A stretch of 64,000 nucleotides of DNA from Streptomyces chrestomyceticus JCM 4735 (GCF_003865135.1 NZ_BHZC01000001.1:1984001-2048000); one strand, 5' to 3'. Counted from the first letter of the stretch, positions 53,323 to 62,395 are shown. The notes: generated by a model not told the origin, from the sequence alone. Translations and numbers: made by a program.

Positions 53323-54567
53323 TCAGCTCTCTTCGCGGTGCTCGGCGAGGACTTCGCGGTGCTCGGCGAGGACGCGGTCGGCCAGCGCGAACGCGGAGTT
53401 CGCCGCCGGCACACCGCAGTAGACGGCCGACTGGAGCAGTACTTCGCGGATGTCCTCGGGAGTCAGCCCGTTGCGCAGGGCCGCGCGCAGGTGCAGGGCC
53501 AGTTCGTCGTGGTGGCCGCGCGCCACCAAGGCAGTGATCGTGACGCAGCTACGGGTGTGCCGGGACAGTCCGGGGCGCGTCCAGATCTCGCCCCAGGCGT
53601 AGCGCGTGATGAAGTCCTGGAAGACGGCGGTGAAGGCGGTGGTGCGGGCGGCCGCGCGGTCGACGTGGTCGTTCCCCAGGACGGCGCGGCGGACCGCGGT
53701 ACCGGCGGCGTGCCGGGTGCGGTCGTCGGTGGGGTGCTCCGGCGGCGCGGAGGCCGTGAGGTGGCCGAGGAGCGCGGCGAGGACGGGTACGGGCTGCTCG
53801 GCGTTGGCCAGGTGGGCGGCCCCGGCGACCTCGGTGAGGCTCGCGGCGGGGATGCCGTCCGCGAGTTCGCGGGCGTGGGCGGGCGGCGTCGCGGGGTCGT
53901 CGCGGCCTGCGACGACGAGGGTGGGCGCCGTGATCCGGCCCAGTTCGCCGCGCAGGTCGTAGGTGGCGAGCGCGTCGCAGCAGGCCGCGTAGCCCTCGGG
54001 GGCCACCGTACGCAGCCCGGCCAGCAGTCCGTCCGCCGCCGGTGATCCGGCGAAGGCCGGGGTGAACCAGCGGCCGGCGGCCGTGGCGGCGACCGGCGCG
54101 AGGCCCTGTTCCCGTACGAGCGCGGCCCGTTCGTACCACCCGTCCGGGTCGCCGAAGCGGGCCGAGGAGCACACCAGGGCGAGGGAGGCGACCCGCTCGG
54201 GGTGGTGCACGGCGAGCCAGGCGCCGACCGCGCCGCCCAGGGAGATGCCCGCGTACGCGAAACGGTCGATGCCGAGGGAGTCGGCGAGGGCGAGGACCAG
54301 GCCGCCGAGGGCGGCGACCGTGCAGGGCCCGTCCGTACGGCCGGTGTCCTCGCCTGATCCCGCGTCGGTGCCCGTGCCCGTGAGCACTTCGTACGGTGTC
54401 CCGCCGTGCCCCGGCAGGTCCCAGCGCACGACCCGGAACCGGCGCGCCAGCGCCTCCACCTGGGGTTCCCAGACGGAGAGCGAGGTGCCCAGCGACGGCC
54501 CCAGGACGAGCGGAGGCGCGGCGGCGGGGCCGTCCACGCGGTGGTGCGGGAGGGCGGGGGACGTCAT
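53323..54567 (-). CDS. pcaL: Fused 3-oxoadipate enol-lactonase / 4-carboxymuconolactone decarboxylase
   Basis: 414 residues. The first 265 residues are an alpha/beta hydrolase (PcaD): nucleophile elbow RFAYAGISLGGAVGAWL, oxyanion segment LGPSLGTSLSVWEPQ, C-terminal His in VAGAAHLANAEQP. The last 130 residues are the carboxymuconolactone decarboxylase domain (PcaC): LSRHTRSCVTITALVARGHH and AVYCGVPAANSAFA. Fused PcaL occurs in actinobacteria. Start overlaps the pcaB stop by four bases (ATGA). Confidence 0.94.
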   Translation of the reverse strand: MTSPALPHHRVDGPAAAPPLVLGPSLGTSLSVWEPQVEALARRFRVVRWDLPGHGGTPYEVLTGTGTDAGSGEDTGRTDGPCTVAALGGLVLALADSLGIDRFAYAGISLGGAVGAWLAVHHPERVASLALVCSSARFGDPDGWYERAALVREQGLAPVAATAAGRWFTPAFAGSPAADGLLAGLRTVAPEGYAACCDALATYDLRGELGRITAPTLVVAGRDDPATPPAHARELADGIPAASLTEVAGAAHLANAEQPVPVLAALLGHLTASAPPEHPTDDRTRHAAGTAVRRAVLGNDHVDRAAARTTAFTAVFQDFITRYAWGEIWTRPGLSRHTRSCVTITALVARGHHDELALHLRAALRNGLTPEDIREVLLQSAVYCGVPAANSAFALADRVLAEHREVLAEHREES

Positions 54568-56003
54568 GCGGTCTCCTGGGCGGTCGGTGCGGCGCGGTGG
54601 GGGCCGGGGCGGCGCAGGGCGCGGTCCACGAGCGCGCCCGCAGAGCCCGTGTACGCGGCCGGGTCGGCCAGTTCCCGCAGCCGTGCCGCGGGGAAGGCGT
54701 CGGCGACTGCGGGATGCCGGGCGCGCAGGGCGCGGTCCAGTTCCTCGGCCAGGCCGGTGCCGTCCTCGGCGGCTCGCCGCGCCACGTCGGTGAGCAGCCG
54801 TTTCGCCGTGTCCCGTCCGAGAGGGGCGCCGAGCACGGCCGCGAGGCGTTCGGCGACGATCCCGCCGCCGGTCGCGGCGAGGTTCGCCCGCATCCGTTCG
54901 GGACGCACCCGCAGGCCCGCGGACAGTTCGGCGGCGTCCCGCGCCGCGCCACCCACCAGGCGCAGGGCGTCGCGCAGCGGCTGCCACTCCGCGTGCCAGG
55001 CCCCGGCCGGCCGTTCGTCCTCGGCGGCCAGCGACCCGTACAGCACCCCGGCCAGGGCCGGGACCTGCCGGGCAGCGGCGGCGATCAGGGTGGCCCGTAC
55101 CGGGTTGGACTTGTGCGGCATGGCCGACGAGCCGCCGCCGCTGCCTTCGGCCAGCTCCGCGGTCTCCGTACGGGACAGGGCCAGCACATCGGCGGCGATC
55201 TTGCCGAGGGCACCGGCGGTGTGGGCCAGCGCGCCCGCGAGGTCGGCGACGGGGGTGCGCAGCGTGTGCCAGGGCAGGGCGGGTTCGGCGAGGCCGGTCT
55301 CGGCCGCGTACGCGGTGAGCAGCCGCAGCCCGAGGTCCGTGCCGGCCCCGGAATCCGGCCCCGGACCGTCGGCCTCGGCGAACGCGTGGAACGCCGCGAG
55401 GGTGCCCGCCGCGCCGCCCAACTGCGCGGGCAGCGCGCCCCGTACGGCGGTGAGCCGGTCCCGGGCGTCCAGGACCAGTGTGCGCCAGCCCGCCGCCTTG
55501 AGGCCGAAGGTGACCGGTACCGCGTGCTGGGTGAGCGTACGGCCCGCCATCGGGGTGTCGCGGTGCTCGGCCGCCAGCCGTCCCAGGGCCGCGGCGGTCG
55601 CGTCCAGGTCGCCGAGGACCGCTTCCAGCGCACGCGAGCAGACCAGCATCGTGGCGGTGTCGAGGATGTCCTGGCTGGTGGCGCCGCGGTGGACGTACGC
55701 GGCGGCCCCGGCGTCGCGCCCGGCCACCGCGGTGGTGAGCGCGGCGACGAGCGGGATGACCGGGTTGCCGCCGGAGCGCGCCCGGACCGCGAGGTCGCGG
55801 GGTTCGTAACGGTCGGTGTCGCCCGCCGCGGCGGTGACGGCCTCGGCCGCCGAGGGTGGCGCCAGGCCGACCGCCGCCTGCGCCCGGGTCAGGGCCGCTT
55901 CCGCGTCCAGCAGGGCCCGTACGTACGCGGCGTCGTCGGTGGCGGCCTCGACGGCGGAGTCCGCCCGGCCCGGCGCCAGCAGACCGTATTCAGCGGAACT
56001 CAA
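54564..56003 (-). CDS. pcaB: 3-carboxy-cis,cis-muconate cycloisomerase
   Basis: 479 residues. Fumarase/aspartase superfamily: signature SSAMPHKSNPVRA (GSSxMPxKxNP), plus VHRGATSQDILDTATML. The TTG at 56003 is chosen because GAGGAG lies upstream at the usual distance and no ATG or GTG precedes the conserved MSSAEYGLLAPG-type start; it overlaps pcaG by 14 bases. Converts the ring-cleavage product to 4-carboxymuconolactone. Confidence 0.9.
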   Translation of the reverse strand: MSSAEYGLLAPGRADSAVEAATDDAAYVRALLDAEAALTRAQAAVGLAPPSAAEAVTAAAGDTDRYEPRDLAVRARSGGNPVIPLVAALTTAVAGRDAGAAAYVHRGATSQDILDTATMLVCSRALEAVLGDLDATAAALGRLAAEHRDTPMAGRTLTQHAVPVTFGLKAAGWRTLVLDARDRLTAVRGALPAQLGGAAGTLAAFHAFAEADGPGPDSGAGTDLGLRLLTAYAAETGLAEPALPWHTLRTPVADLAGALAHTAGALGKIAADVLALSRTETAELAEGSGGGSSAMPHKSNPVRATLIAAAARQVPALAGVLYGSLAAEDERPAGAWHAEWQPLRDALRLVGGAARDAAELSAGLRVRPERMRANLAATGGGIVAERLAAVLGAPLGRDTAKRLLTDVARRAAEDGTGLAEELDRALRARHPAVADAFPAARLRELADPAAYTGSAGALVDRALRRPGPHRAAPTAQETA

Positions 56004-56838
56004 GGAAAACCGTCTCCTCGTCGCACTCCTCGCCGCCGTCGGCGGCGCCGTCTCCGGCGTCGGCCGCCTGGAGGCGGATGTCGAAGCGGTACCGGCGCTC
56101 GCCCTCGGCCCGCGCGACCAGCGTGCGCGCCCGGCGCGCGGGCAGCCGGGACAGCAGCGGGTCGGCCGCGTGGGCCGCCGTGTCCTCGGGGAAGTAGATC
56201 CGGGTGAACAGGTGGTGCAGCAGACCGCGGGCGAAGACGCACACCGCGATGTACGGGGCCGCGTCCGGGCGGCCCGCCGGGGCCGTGGCGGGCAGGGTGC
56301 GCAGGACGTAGCGGCCGTCCGCGTCGGTGGGCACCCGGCCGAAGCCGGTGAAGTCGACCCCGTCACGGCCGACGACCGCGCCGGTCGCCGGGTCGCGGCG
56401 CAGCGAGCCGGGCGCGCCGCGCAGGCTCCCGTCCGGACCGGCCTGCCAGAACTCCAGCAGGGCGTCCGGCACCGGCTCCCCCGCGCCGTCCACGACCCGG
56501 CCGTACAGGGTGACGGTGCCCGGGTGGCCGGCGGGGGCCATGTCGCCGCCGCCGGGGAACGGCAGCGCGTAGCCGTAGAAGGGGCCGATGGTCTGGGAGG
56601 GGGTGGGGGCGAGGAACTGTCCGGGCGCTTCCGGCTGCTCGGACACCTCCGGGGCTCCGCCTGGCTGCTGCGGTACGCCCTCGTGCCGGGCCGCGGCCTC
56701 GCCCGGTGTGGCCCCGCATGGTGTGGCCCCGCCCGGTGTGGCCCCGCCCGGTGTGGCCCCGCCCGGTGTGGCCTCGCCCGGTGTGGCCTCGCCCGGTGTG
56801 GCCTCGTGCGGCGCTGCCTCGTGCGGTGTCGCGGACAT
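55990..56838 (-). CDS. pcaG: Protocatechuate 3,4-dioxygenase alpha subunit with repeat N-terminus
   Basis: 282 residues. The core (about 72-282) matches the alpha subunit of intradiol dioxygenases: LAPTPSQTIGPFYGYALPF, ALLEFWQAGPDGSLRG, DFTGFGRVPTDADGRYVLRT, FARGLLHHLFTRIYF. The first 50 residues are tandem copies of EATPG/GATPG encoded by 15-bp repeats, absent from typical PcaG. Overlaps the pcaH stop by one base (TGATG). Confidence 0.92.
   Translation of the reverse strand: MSATPHEAAPHEATPGEATPGEATPGGATPGGATPGGATPCGATPGEAAARHEGVPQQPGGAPEVSEQPEAPGQFLAPTPSQTIGPFYGYALPFPGGGDMAPAGHPGTVTLYGRVVDGAGEPVPDALLEFWQAGPDGSLRGAPGSLRRDPATGAVVGRDGVDFTGFGRVPTDADGRYVLRTLPATAPAGRPDAAPYIAVCVFARGLLHHLFTRIYFPEDTAAHAADPLLSRLPARRARTLVARAEGERRYRFDIRLQAADAGDGAADGGEECDEETVFLEFR
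56701..56835 (-). repeat. 15-bp tandem repeats in the pcaG N-terminus
   Basis: About nine units of 15 bp (GCCCGGTGTGGCCCC type, plus strand), in frame, running up to the pcaG start. The copy number can change by slippage without breaking the frame. Confidence 0.88.
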
Positions 56839-57695
56839 CAGCGGTCCTCCTCGGTCCAGGTGGCGGACGGGCCGTCCAGCACGATGTCCCAGCGGTAGCC
56901 CAGGGACCATTCCGCGCGGGCGAGTTCCGGGTCGTACGCGCAGACCAGCCGGGCGCGGGCCTGCGGGTCGGTGCACGAGGCGAGGATCGGGTCGTACGGG
57001 AACAGCGGGTCGCCGGGGAAGTACATCTGGGTCACCAGCCGCTGGGTGAAGGCGGTGCCGAAGAGCGAGAAGTGGATGTGGGCCGGGCGCCAGGCGTTGT
57101 GGTGGTTGCGCCACGGGTAGGCGCCGGGCCGCACGGTGGTGAACGTGTAGCGGCCCGCGTCGTCCGTCAGGCAGCGGCCGACGCCGGTGAAGTTCGGGTC
57201 GAGCGGGGCCGGGTGCTGGTCGTGCTGGTGCGCGTACCGGCCGGCGGCGTTGGCCTGCCAGATCTCGACGAGCTGGCCGCGCACCGGGCGTCCGGCCCGG
57301 TCCCGTACCCGGCCGGTGACGGTGATCCGCTCGCCGAGCGGCTCGCCGGCGTGCTGCCGGGTGAGGTCGGCGTCCAGGGCGGTGACATCGGTGCGCCCGA
57401 AGGCGGGCCCGGCCAGTTCGACGGCCTCCGGGTCGCGCAGCGCGTCGATCGCGGCCAGGGGCTGGACGGGGTGGCGCAGGCGGGTGCTGCGGTACGGGGC
57501 GAAGTCGCGGCCGGGGTGCGCCGGTACGGGGCCGCCCGCCGTGCGGGCGTCGGCGGCGGCCGTGTGCAGGGCGGCGATCTCGCGGTCGATGACGCACTGC
57601 TGTTCGGATGCGGGGTGAGGGGGCGGTGTCGCCGGGCCCGCGGGGGCCGGGTGGGCCGAGGGTGCCGGGGCGGCGGATGCGCCAGGTGGAGTCAT
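56838..57695 (-). CDS. pcaH: Protocatechuate 3,4-dioxygenase beta subunit
   Basis: 285 residues. Intradiol dioxygenase with iron ligands in QLVEIWQANAAGRYAHQHDQ (first Tyr), GAYPWRNHHNAWRPAHIHFS (Tyr, His, His), as in PcaH. An Ala/Pro-rich N-terminal 30 residues precedes the core. Forms the ring-cleaving enzyme with pcaG. Start preceded by TGGAG; a 52-nt gap separates it from pcaJ. Confidence 0.93.
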   Translation of the reverse strand: MTPPGASAAPAPSAHPAPAGPATPPPHPASEQQCVIDREIAALHTAAADARTAGGPVPAHPGRDFAPYRSTRLRHPVQPLAAIDALRDPEAVELAGPAFGRTDVTALDADLTRQHAGEPLGERITVTGRVRDRAGRPVRGQLVEIWQANAAGRYAHQHDQHPAPLDPNFTGVGRCLTDDAGRYTFTTVRPGAYPWRNHHNAWRPAHIHFSLFGTAFTQRLVTQMYFPGDPLFPYDPILASCTDPQARARLVCAYDPELARAEWSLGYRWDIVLDGPSATWTEEDR

Positions 57696-57747
57696 CGGGA
57701 GTTCTCCAGGGGTAGAGCCTGAGACGGCTGCGGAGGCGTCCGGCTGC

Positions 57748-58530
57748 TCATGATGCCTTCCCGCCGGCGGCTTTGAGGGCGCGCAGCGCGGACAGTTCGG
57801 CGTCGGTGGGCGCCTGGGTGGTCGTCAGGTCCGGTGCGACACGCAGGTCCCAGCCGGTCGCCTCCCGGGCCTGCTCCGGCGTCACGCCGGGGTGCAGCGC
57901 GCTCAGCACGAGCTCGGCGGTGTCCGGGTCCGGGCGCAGCACGCCGAGGTCGGTGATGATGGCGGTGGGCCCGGCGCCGCGCATGCCGAGGGCGGCGCGG
58001 TCGCCCGGCCCGGCGCCGTGCCCGACGGTGGTGACGAAGTCGAGGGCGGGCACCAGGTTGCGGCGGGTGTGCCGCAGCACGATGAGCACCGCGCCGCAGT
58101 TCGCGGCGATCTCGGGGGCGCCGCCCGCGCCGGGCAGCCGGCCTTCGGGCCGGTCCGGGCCGCGGTCCACGACGGTGGTGTTGATGTTGGCGAACCGGTC
58201 GAGCTGGGCGGCCCCGAGGAAGCCCACGTCGATCCGGCCGCCCTGCAGCCAGTAGTTGAAGATCTCCGGCACGGACACCACCGCGTCGGCGGTGTCGGCC
58301 AGTTCGCCGTCGCCGATGGACAGCGGCAGCCGGGTCGGCCGGGAGCCGATGGTGCCCGACTCGTACACCAGGACCAGGTCCGGGTTGACGGTGCGGCGCG
58401 CCAGGTTGGCGGCCGTGCTGGGCAGCCCGATGCCGACGAAGCAGCTCCGCGCGCCGGCCAGCGCGCGGGCCGCGTTGACCTCCATCAGTTCGTCGCGGCC
58501 GCGGCGCGCGGCGTCGTCCGTACCGCTCAT
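57748..58530 (-). CDS. pcaJ: 3-oxoadipate CoA-transferase subunit B
   Basis: 260 residues. CoA-transferase family I: SCFVGIGLPSTAANLARRTV, VLVYESGTIGSRP (active-site Glu in ESG), GGAPEIAANCGAVLIV. Overlaps the pcaI stop by one base (TGATG). Transfers CoA from succinyl-CoA to beta-ketoadipate. Confidence 0.93.
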   Translation of the reverse strand: MSGTDDAARRGRDELMEVNAARALAGARSCFVGIGLPSTAANLARRTVNPDLVLVYESGTIGSRPTRLPLSIGDGELADTADAVVSVPEIFNYWLQGGRIDVGFLGAAQLDRFANINTTVVDRGPDRPEGRLPGAGGAPEIAANCGAVLIVLRHTRRNLVPALDFVTTVGHGAGPGDRAALGMRGAGPTAIITDLGVLRPDPDTAELVLSALHPGVTPEQAREATGWDLRVAPDLTTTQAPTDAELSALRALKAAGGKAS

Positions 58531-59351
58531 CAGGAGCCCTTCCGTACGTTGCGCACGTTCTCGTCGAGCCACCGCAGGAACGTGTCCCGGTCGCGGGAGA
58601 CGGCGTCCCACCGCTGGTAGAAGTCGTTGTCCCGGACCGAGTACCCGGCCGCGTACGAGGGGTGGGCGCCGCCGGGCACGAGCGCGACGGCGTCGATCAC
58701 CCAGCCGGGCAGGACCACCGAGCCGGGCCGGGGCTCCAGGGCGCCCTCGACGATCTCCTCGACGGTGACCAGCACCCGTCCGGCGGCCAGCACCGCTTCC
58801 TTCTGCACCCCGGTCAGGCCCCAGAGCTGCACATTGCCCCGCCGGTCGGCCTGCTGGGCGTGGACGATCGTGACGTCCGGGTTGAGGGCGGCCACGGCGG
58901 CCAGTTCCTCGCCGGTGAACGGGCAGGTGACGGTGGAGATGGTGTCCGTACGGGCGGGCAGGCCGCTGCCCCGGTAGCCGCGCAGCACCGCGAACGGCAG
59001 CTTCGAGGCGCCGGCGACGTACCGGTTGGCCATGCCCGCGTGGCTGTGTTCGTCCAGTTCCAGCGGGTGCGGCCAGCCGTTCTCGACCGCGTCGCGGAAG
59101 CGGTGCAGCGAGCCGACGCCGGGGTTGCCGCCCCAGGAGAAGACCAGCCGGCGGGCGGCGCCCGCGCCGATGAGCTGGTCGTAGACCACGTCCGGGGTCA
59201 TCCGGGCCAGCGTCAGACCCGTGACGCCCTGCCGGATGATCTCGTGCGCCGCGGCGAACGGGATCAGGTGGGTGAAGCCCTCCAGCGCGACGGTGTCCCC
59301 GTCGTGGACCAGGTCCCGCACGGCGTCGTGCAGGGAACGGATGTCGGCCAT
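58530..59351 (-). CDS. pcaI: 3-oxoadipate CoA-transferase subunit A
   Basis: 273 residues. DTVALEGFTHLIPFAAAHEI, LVFSWGGNPGVGSLHRFRDA and ADRRGNVQLWGL fit the alpha subunit. First gene of the operon, 190 bp from the divergent double-IclR regulator. Preceded by GAGGGCGAGGAC. Confidence 0.92.
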   Translation of the reverse strand: MADIRSLHDAVRDLVHDGDTVALEGFTHLIPFAAAHEIIRQGVTGLTLARMTPDVVYDQLIGAGAARRLVFSWGGNPGVGSLHRFRDAVENGWPHPLELDEHSHAGMANRYVAGASKLPFAVLRGYRGSGLPARTDTISTVTCPFTGEELAAVAALNPDVTIVHAQQADRRGNVQLWGLTGVQKEAVLAAGRVLVTVEEIVEGALEPRPGSVVLPGWVIDAVALVPGGAHPSYAAGYSVRDNDFYQRWDAVSRDRDTFLRWLDENVRNVRKGS

Positions 59352-59422
59352 GTCCTCGCCCTCGCGTCGTCCCGGCTGCCGGTGCCCGGCGGCCCTCGCC
59401 ACCGCCCCGCCACACCGGCCTT

Positions 59423-59453
59423 GTTCGCCAAGTGAACTTACGTTCATAATCGA
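59423..59453. promoter_or_regulatory. Candidate IclR operator of the pca operon
   Basis: GTTC-n7-GAAC-n4-GTTC occurs at 59423-59445, followed by ATAATCG; GTTCATAATCG resembles PcaR-type boxes (GTTCGATAATCGCAC in Pseudomonas). It lies in the intergenic region between pcaI and the divergent IclR gene, with the -10-like AT patch inside it. Confidence 0.5.
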
Positions 59454-59542
59454 CCGCGCCCCGAGTCTGACCCCCGCTCCCGGCCCTGTCAACGGGGCGC
59501 CGGGTACGGTTCCGACGAGATGCCCGCACCGTGGAGAGCCCC

Positions 59543-61237
59543 ATGACGCACCCCGCCGCCGACCCGCCACCGCCGCCCCGGGAGGCGGTGGGCCCGCTGA
59601 TACGCAGCCTGTCCGTGCTGCGCGCGCTCTCCGCGAGCGGCGGACGGCAGGCCGTCGGCGACCTCGTCCGCGCGACCGGGCTGGCGCGCTCCACCGTCGA
59701 CCGCGTCCTGAGCACCCTCGCCCGCCTGGGCCACGTACGCGTCGAGGGCCGGGACGCGGTGCTCGCCCCCGGCCTGCTGGAACTCGGCAACGCCTACCTG
59801 GCCGCCTCCGAACTGCCCGACCGGCTCGCCCCGGCCGCCGACCGGCTCGCCGACGCGCTCGACGAGTCGGTCTCGCTCGCCGTGCCGGACGGCGACGGGG
59901 TGCGCTTCGTGCACCAGGCGACGCGGCGGCGGGCGATGTCGCTCGCGTTCCGCATCGGCGACCTGCTGCCCGCCGAACGGGGCGCGGTCGGCGCGCTGTT
60001 CGCCGCCGACTGGGACGAGGACGCGTGGCTGCGCTGGCGGCAGCGGCGCGCGGCGGACCCCACGGACGCCGGATTCCCGGCCGTACCGCCGCGCCGGGAC
60101 GAGGACGCCGGTACGGAACAGCGCGGGTCCGTCGCGGAGTTCACCTCCCGGGTCGAGGCGGCCCGGACCGCCGGTTGGTCACTGGACGACCAACTGATCG
60201 AACCGGGCCTGGTCGCCGTCGCCATGCCCGTACGCGATTCCCGGGGCCGCCCGGTGTGCGCGGTGAGCGTCGTCAGCCACACCAGTCGGCTGACCGCCGA
60301 AGAACTCCCCGCCGCCGTACTCCCCCAACTGCGCGAAACTGTTGCCGAGATGGAGAAATCCCTGGCCGCTCCACCCCCACCCACCTCCACCTCGCTCCCC
60401 GACCCGTCCCCCACCCGGCACGCCTCCTGGACCCGCGCCTCCAAGCAGGAACTGGGCCCCGAGTTCGTCGAGTCCCTGGCCCGCGGCCTGCTCACGCTCA
60501 CCGCGTTCGGCACCGGCCGGGCCGCCCTCCCCCTGACCACCGTGGCCGAGGCCACCGGCCTGGCCCGCGCCACCGCGCGCCGCGCCCTGCTCACCCTCGA
60601 ACACCTCGGCTACCTCACCTCGGACGGCCGGCTCTTCCGCCCCACGCCGAAGGTGCTGGAACTGGGCTTCGCCCCGCTCTCCGGCCTGTCCCTCCCGGAC
60701 ATCGCCCAGCCCCACCTGGCCGCGCTGGTGGAGCGGGTGCACGACTCCGCGTCGATGGCGGTACTGTCCGGCACGGACATCCGGTACGTGGCCCGGGTCC
60801 CCACCGTACGGATCATGAGCGTCAACATCACCGTGGGCACCCGCTTCCCCGCGTACCCCACCTCCATGGGCCGGGTCCTGCTCGCGGACCTCCCCCCGGC
60901 GGAACGCACCGCCCACCTGGCCCAGACCGACCTCGTCCCCCTCACCCGCCACACCGTCACCTCCCCCGACCGCCTGGCCACCATCCTGGAGCAGACGCAC
61001 CACGACGGATACGCGCTGGTGGACGAGGAGTTGGAGGAGGGACTGCGCTCGATCGCCGTCCCCGTACGCGACCGGCACGCCCGGGTCGTCGCCGCGGTCA
61101 ACATCTCCACCCACGCGGGCCACCGCTCCCCCACCGAGACCCGCGACACCCTCCTGCCCCACCTCCGCACGACCGCCGCCCGCATCGAGGCGGATCTGCA
61201 CACGGCGGGGCGGTATCTGCGGGTTCCGATCGCTTAG
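59543..61237 (+). CDS. Tandem double IclR-family regulator
   Basis: 564 residues, about twice the usual 260. First module: HTH (15-75; QAVGDLVRATGLARSTVDRV) and effector domain (90-265; VAVAMPVRDSRGRPVCAVSV). Second: HTH (295-350; LTTVAEATGLARATARRALL) and effector domain (360-560; NITVGTRFPAYPTSMGRVLL, LRSIAVPVRDRHARVVAAVN). The second is closer to PcaR/PobR-type proteins. Divergent to the pca operon, so probably its regulator. GGAGAG five bases before the ATG at 59543. Confidence 0.88.
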   Translation: MTHPAADPPPPPREAVGPLIRSLSVLRALSASGGRQAVGDLVRATGLARSTVDRVLSTLARLGHVRVEGRDAVLAPGLLELGNAYLAASELPDRLAPAADRLADALDESVSLAVPDGDGVRFVHQATRRRAMSLAFRIGDLLPAERGAVGALFAADWDEDAWLRWRQRRAADPTDAGFPAVPPRRDEDAGTEQRGSVAEFTSRVEAARTAGWSLDDQLIEPGLVAVAMPVRDSRGRPVCAVSVVSHTSRLTAEELPAAVLPQLRETVAEMEKSLAAPPPPTSTSLPDPSPTRHASWTRASKQELGPEFVESLARGLLTLTAFGTGRAALPLTTVAEATGLARATARRALLTLEHLGYLTSDGRLFRPTPKVLELGFAPLSGLSLPDIAQPHLAALVERVHDSASMAVLSGTDIRYVARVPTVRIMSVNITVGTRFPAYPTSMGRVLLADLPPAERTAHLAQTDLVPLTRHTVTSPDRLATILEQTHHDGYALVDEELEEGLRSIAVPVRDRHARVVAAVNISTHAGHRSPTETRDTLLPHLRTTAARIEADLHTAGRYLRVPIA

Positions 61238-61273
61238 GGGCCCGGGAACGGGACCAGGCCCCCAGGCCGGAGG

Positions 61274-62035
61274 TCACCCCCAGGGCGCCGGCCCGCCCCC
61301 GTTCGACCACGCCACGAGCCGGTCGCCGTCGAAGCAGCGGATGCCGCAGGTGTCGGCGTAGTCGACGGCCGGTTCGGTGAAGGAGCTGGTGGTGACGACG
61401 GCGGCGATCTCGGCCTCGTGCACCGTGTAGCAGGTGCCGCCGAAGCGCTGCATGTCCTGGGAGCCGACCTTGTTCGTCGTGCAGTAGCGCTTGCACTGGA
61501 TGATGATCCGCCGGCCGTCGGACGTGGTGGCCAGGACGTCCGCGCCCAAGTCCCCCGCGCCGCCGACCACCTGGACGTCCCGGCAGCCGTCGCGTTCGCA
61601 GAGCTGGGCTATCGCCTGCTCGAAGGCGTATGCGTCCATGGCCAGGAAGTCCTCGACGCTGCTCCAGCGGACGGCCGTGGGCTCGGGGTCGTCCACCACG
61701 GTCGGTGCGGCCTCCTCCGCCACGACCGCCGCCCTGGCCACTTCCGCCTCCGCCTCGGCCTTCCCCGCCCGGGCCGCCCGCCGCAGCTCGCGCAGGCGCG
61801 GCATCCCGCGCACCGCCACCACGACCAGCGCCAGGACGAACGGGAGGACGACGACGGTCACGAGAGTGGCCGTACCCGGATGCTCCATCGCCCACCGGAA
61901 CACCTCGCGCACGGCGAGAAACCCACCCGTCACCAGAGCGCCCAGGACACCCAGGACGAACACCGTCCGCCGCATCGGATACGTACGGACACGACGCCGG
62001 GCCGACGGCCCGTCAACTCCCATGGGTGCGGCCAC
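61274..62035 (-). CDS. Membrane-anchored Mrr-like restriction endonuclease domain protein
   Basis: 253 residues. Two hydrophobic helices (about 22-45 and 55-80) at the N-terminus, then a PD-(D/E)XK nuclease of the Mrr type: DGCRDVQVVGGAGDLGADV, RRIIIQCKRYCTTNKVGSQD (Asp, then Gln-x-Lys). The nuclease should face the cytoplasm. No DNA methyltransferase gene is nearby. Start at the GTG 62035 after GAAGGAG. The stop lies 37 bases from the regulator's end, convergent. Confidence 0.82.
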   Translation of the reverse strand: MAAPMGVDGPSARRRVRTYPMRRTVFVLGVLGALVTGGFLAVREVFRWAMEHPGTATLVTVVVLPFVLALVVVAVRGMPRLRELRRAARAGKAEAEAEVARAAVVAEEAAPTVVDDPEPTAVRWSSVEDFLAMDAYAFEQAIAQLCERDGCRDVQVVGGAGDLGADVLATTSDGRRIIIQCKRYCTTNKVGSQDMQRFGGTCYTVHEAEIAAVVTTSSFTEPAVDYADTCGIRCFDGDRLVAWSNGGGPAPWG

Positions 62036-62065
62036 AGGCGGTGCTCCTTCACTCGCGCGGGACGG

Positions 62066-62236
62066 TCATGCTTCCTCGTCCGTCTTCTGCCCCGCGAAAG
62101 CCGATCCATGATCACCACAGCGCCGCACGCGCCGCCGCCGGGCATTCTCCAGATCCCGCGCCACGGCCAGCACGACCGCCCCCACGACGAACACCACCGC
62201 CACCGGCGCGGCCAACGAAATCAGCATCGGATGCAC
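62066..62236 (-). CDS. Small single-pass membrane protein
   Basis: 56 residues from GTG 62236 (or ATG 62227, which leaves a ten-base gap after GGGAGAG). One transmembrane helix (LISLAAPVAVVFVVGAVVLA) then a basic tail (ENARRRRVRRCGD). No family recognised. It could be co-transcribed with the Mrr-like gene. Confidence 0.5.
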   Translation of the reverse strand: MHPMLISLAAPVAVVFVVGAVVLAVARDLENARRRRVRRCGDHGSAFAGQKTDEEA

Positions 62237-62395
62237 GGCTCTCCCAAGGAACAGGCGGCGAAAGGCGGCGGAATTTCCCAGCCCCGGAAAGCACCATGCG
62301 GCACCGCCGACCGTCCCGCCCCTCACCACCGCCCACCCCGCGCGCCCGATCACCCGAATCCCGCACACAGAACCCTGCGCACCGCCCTGGGCGGG

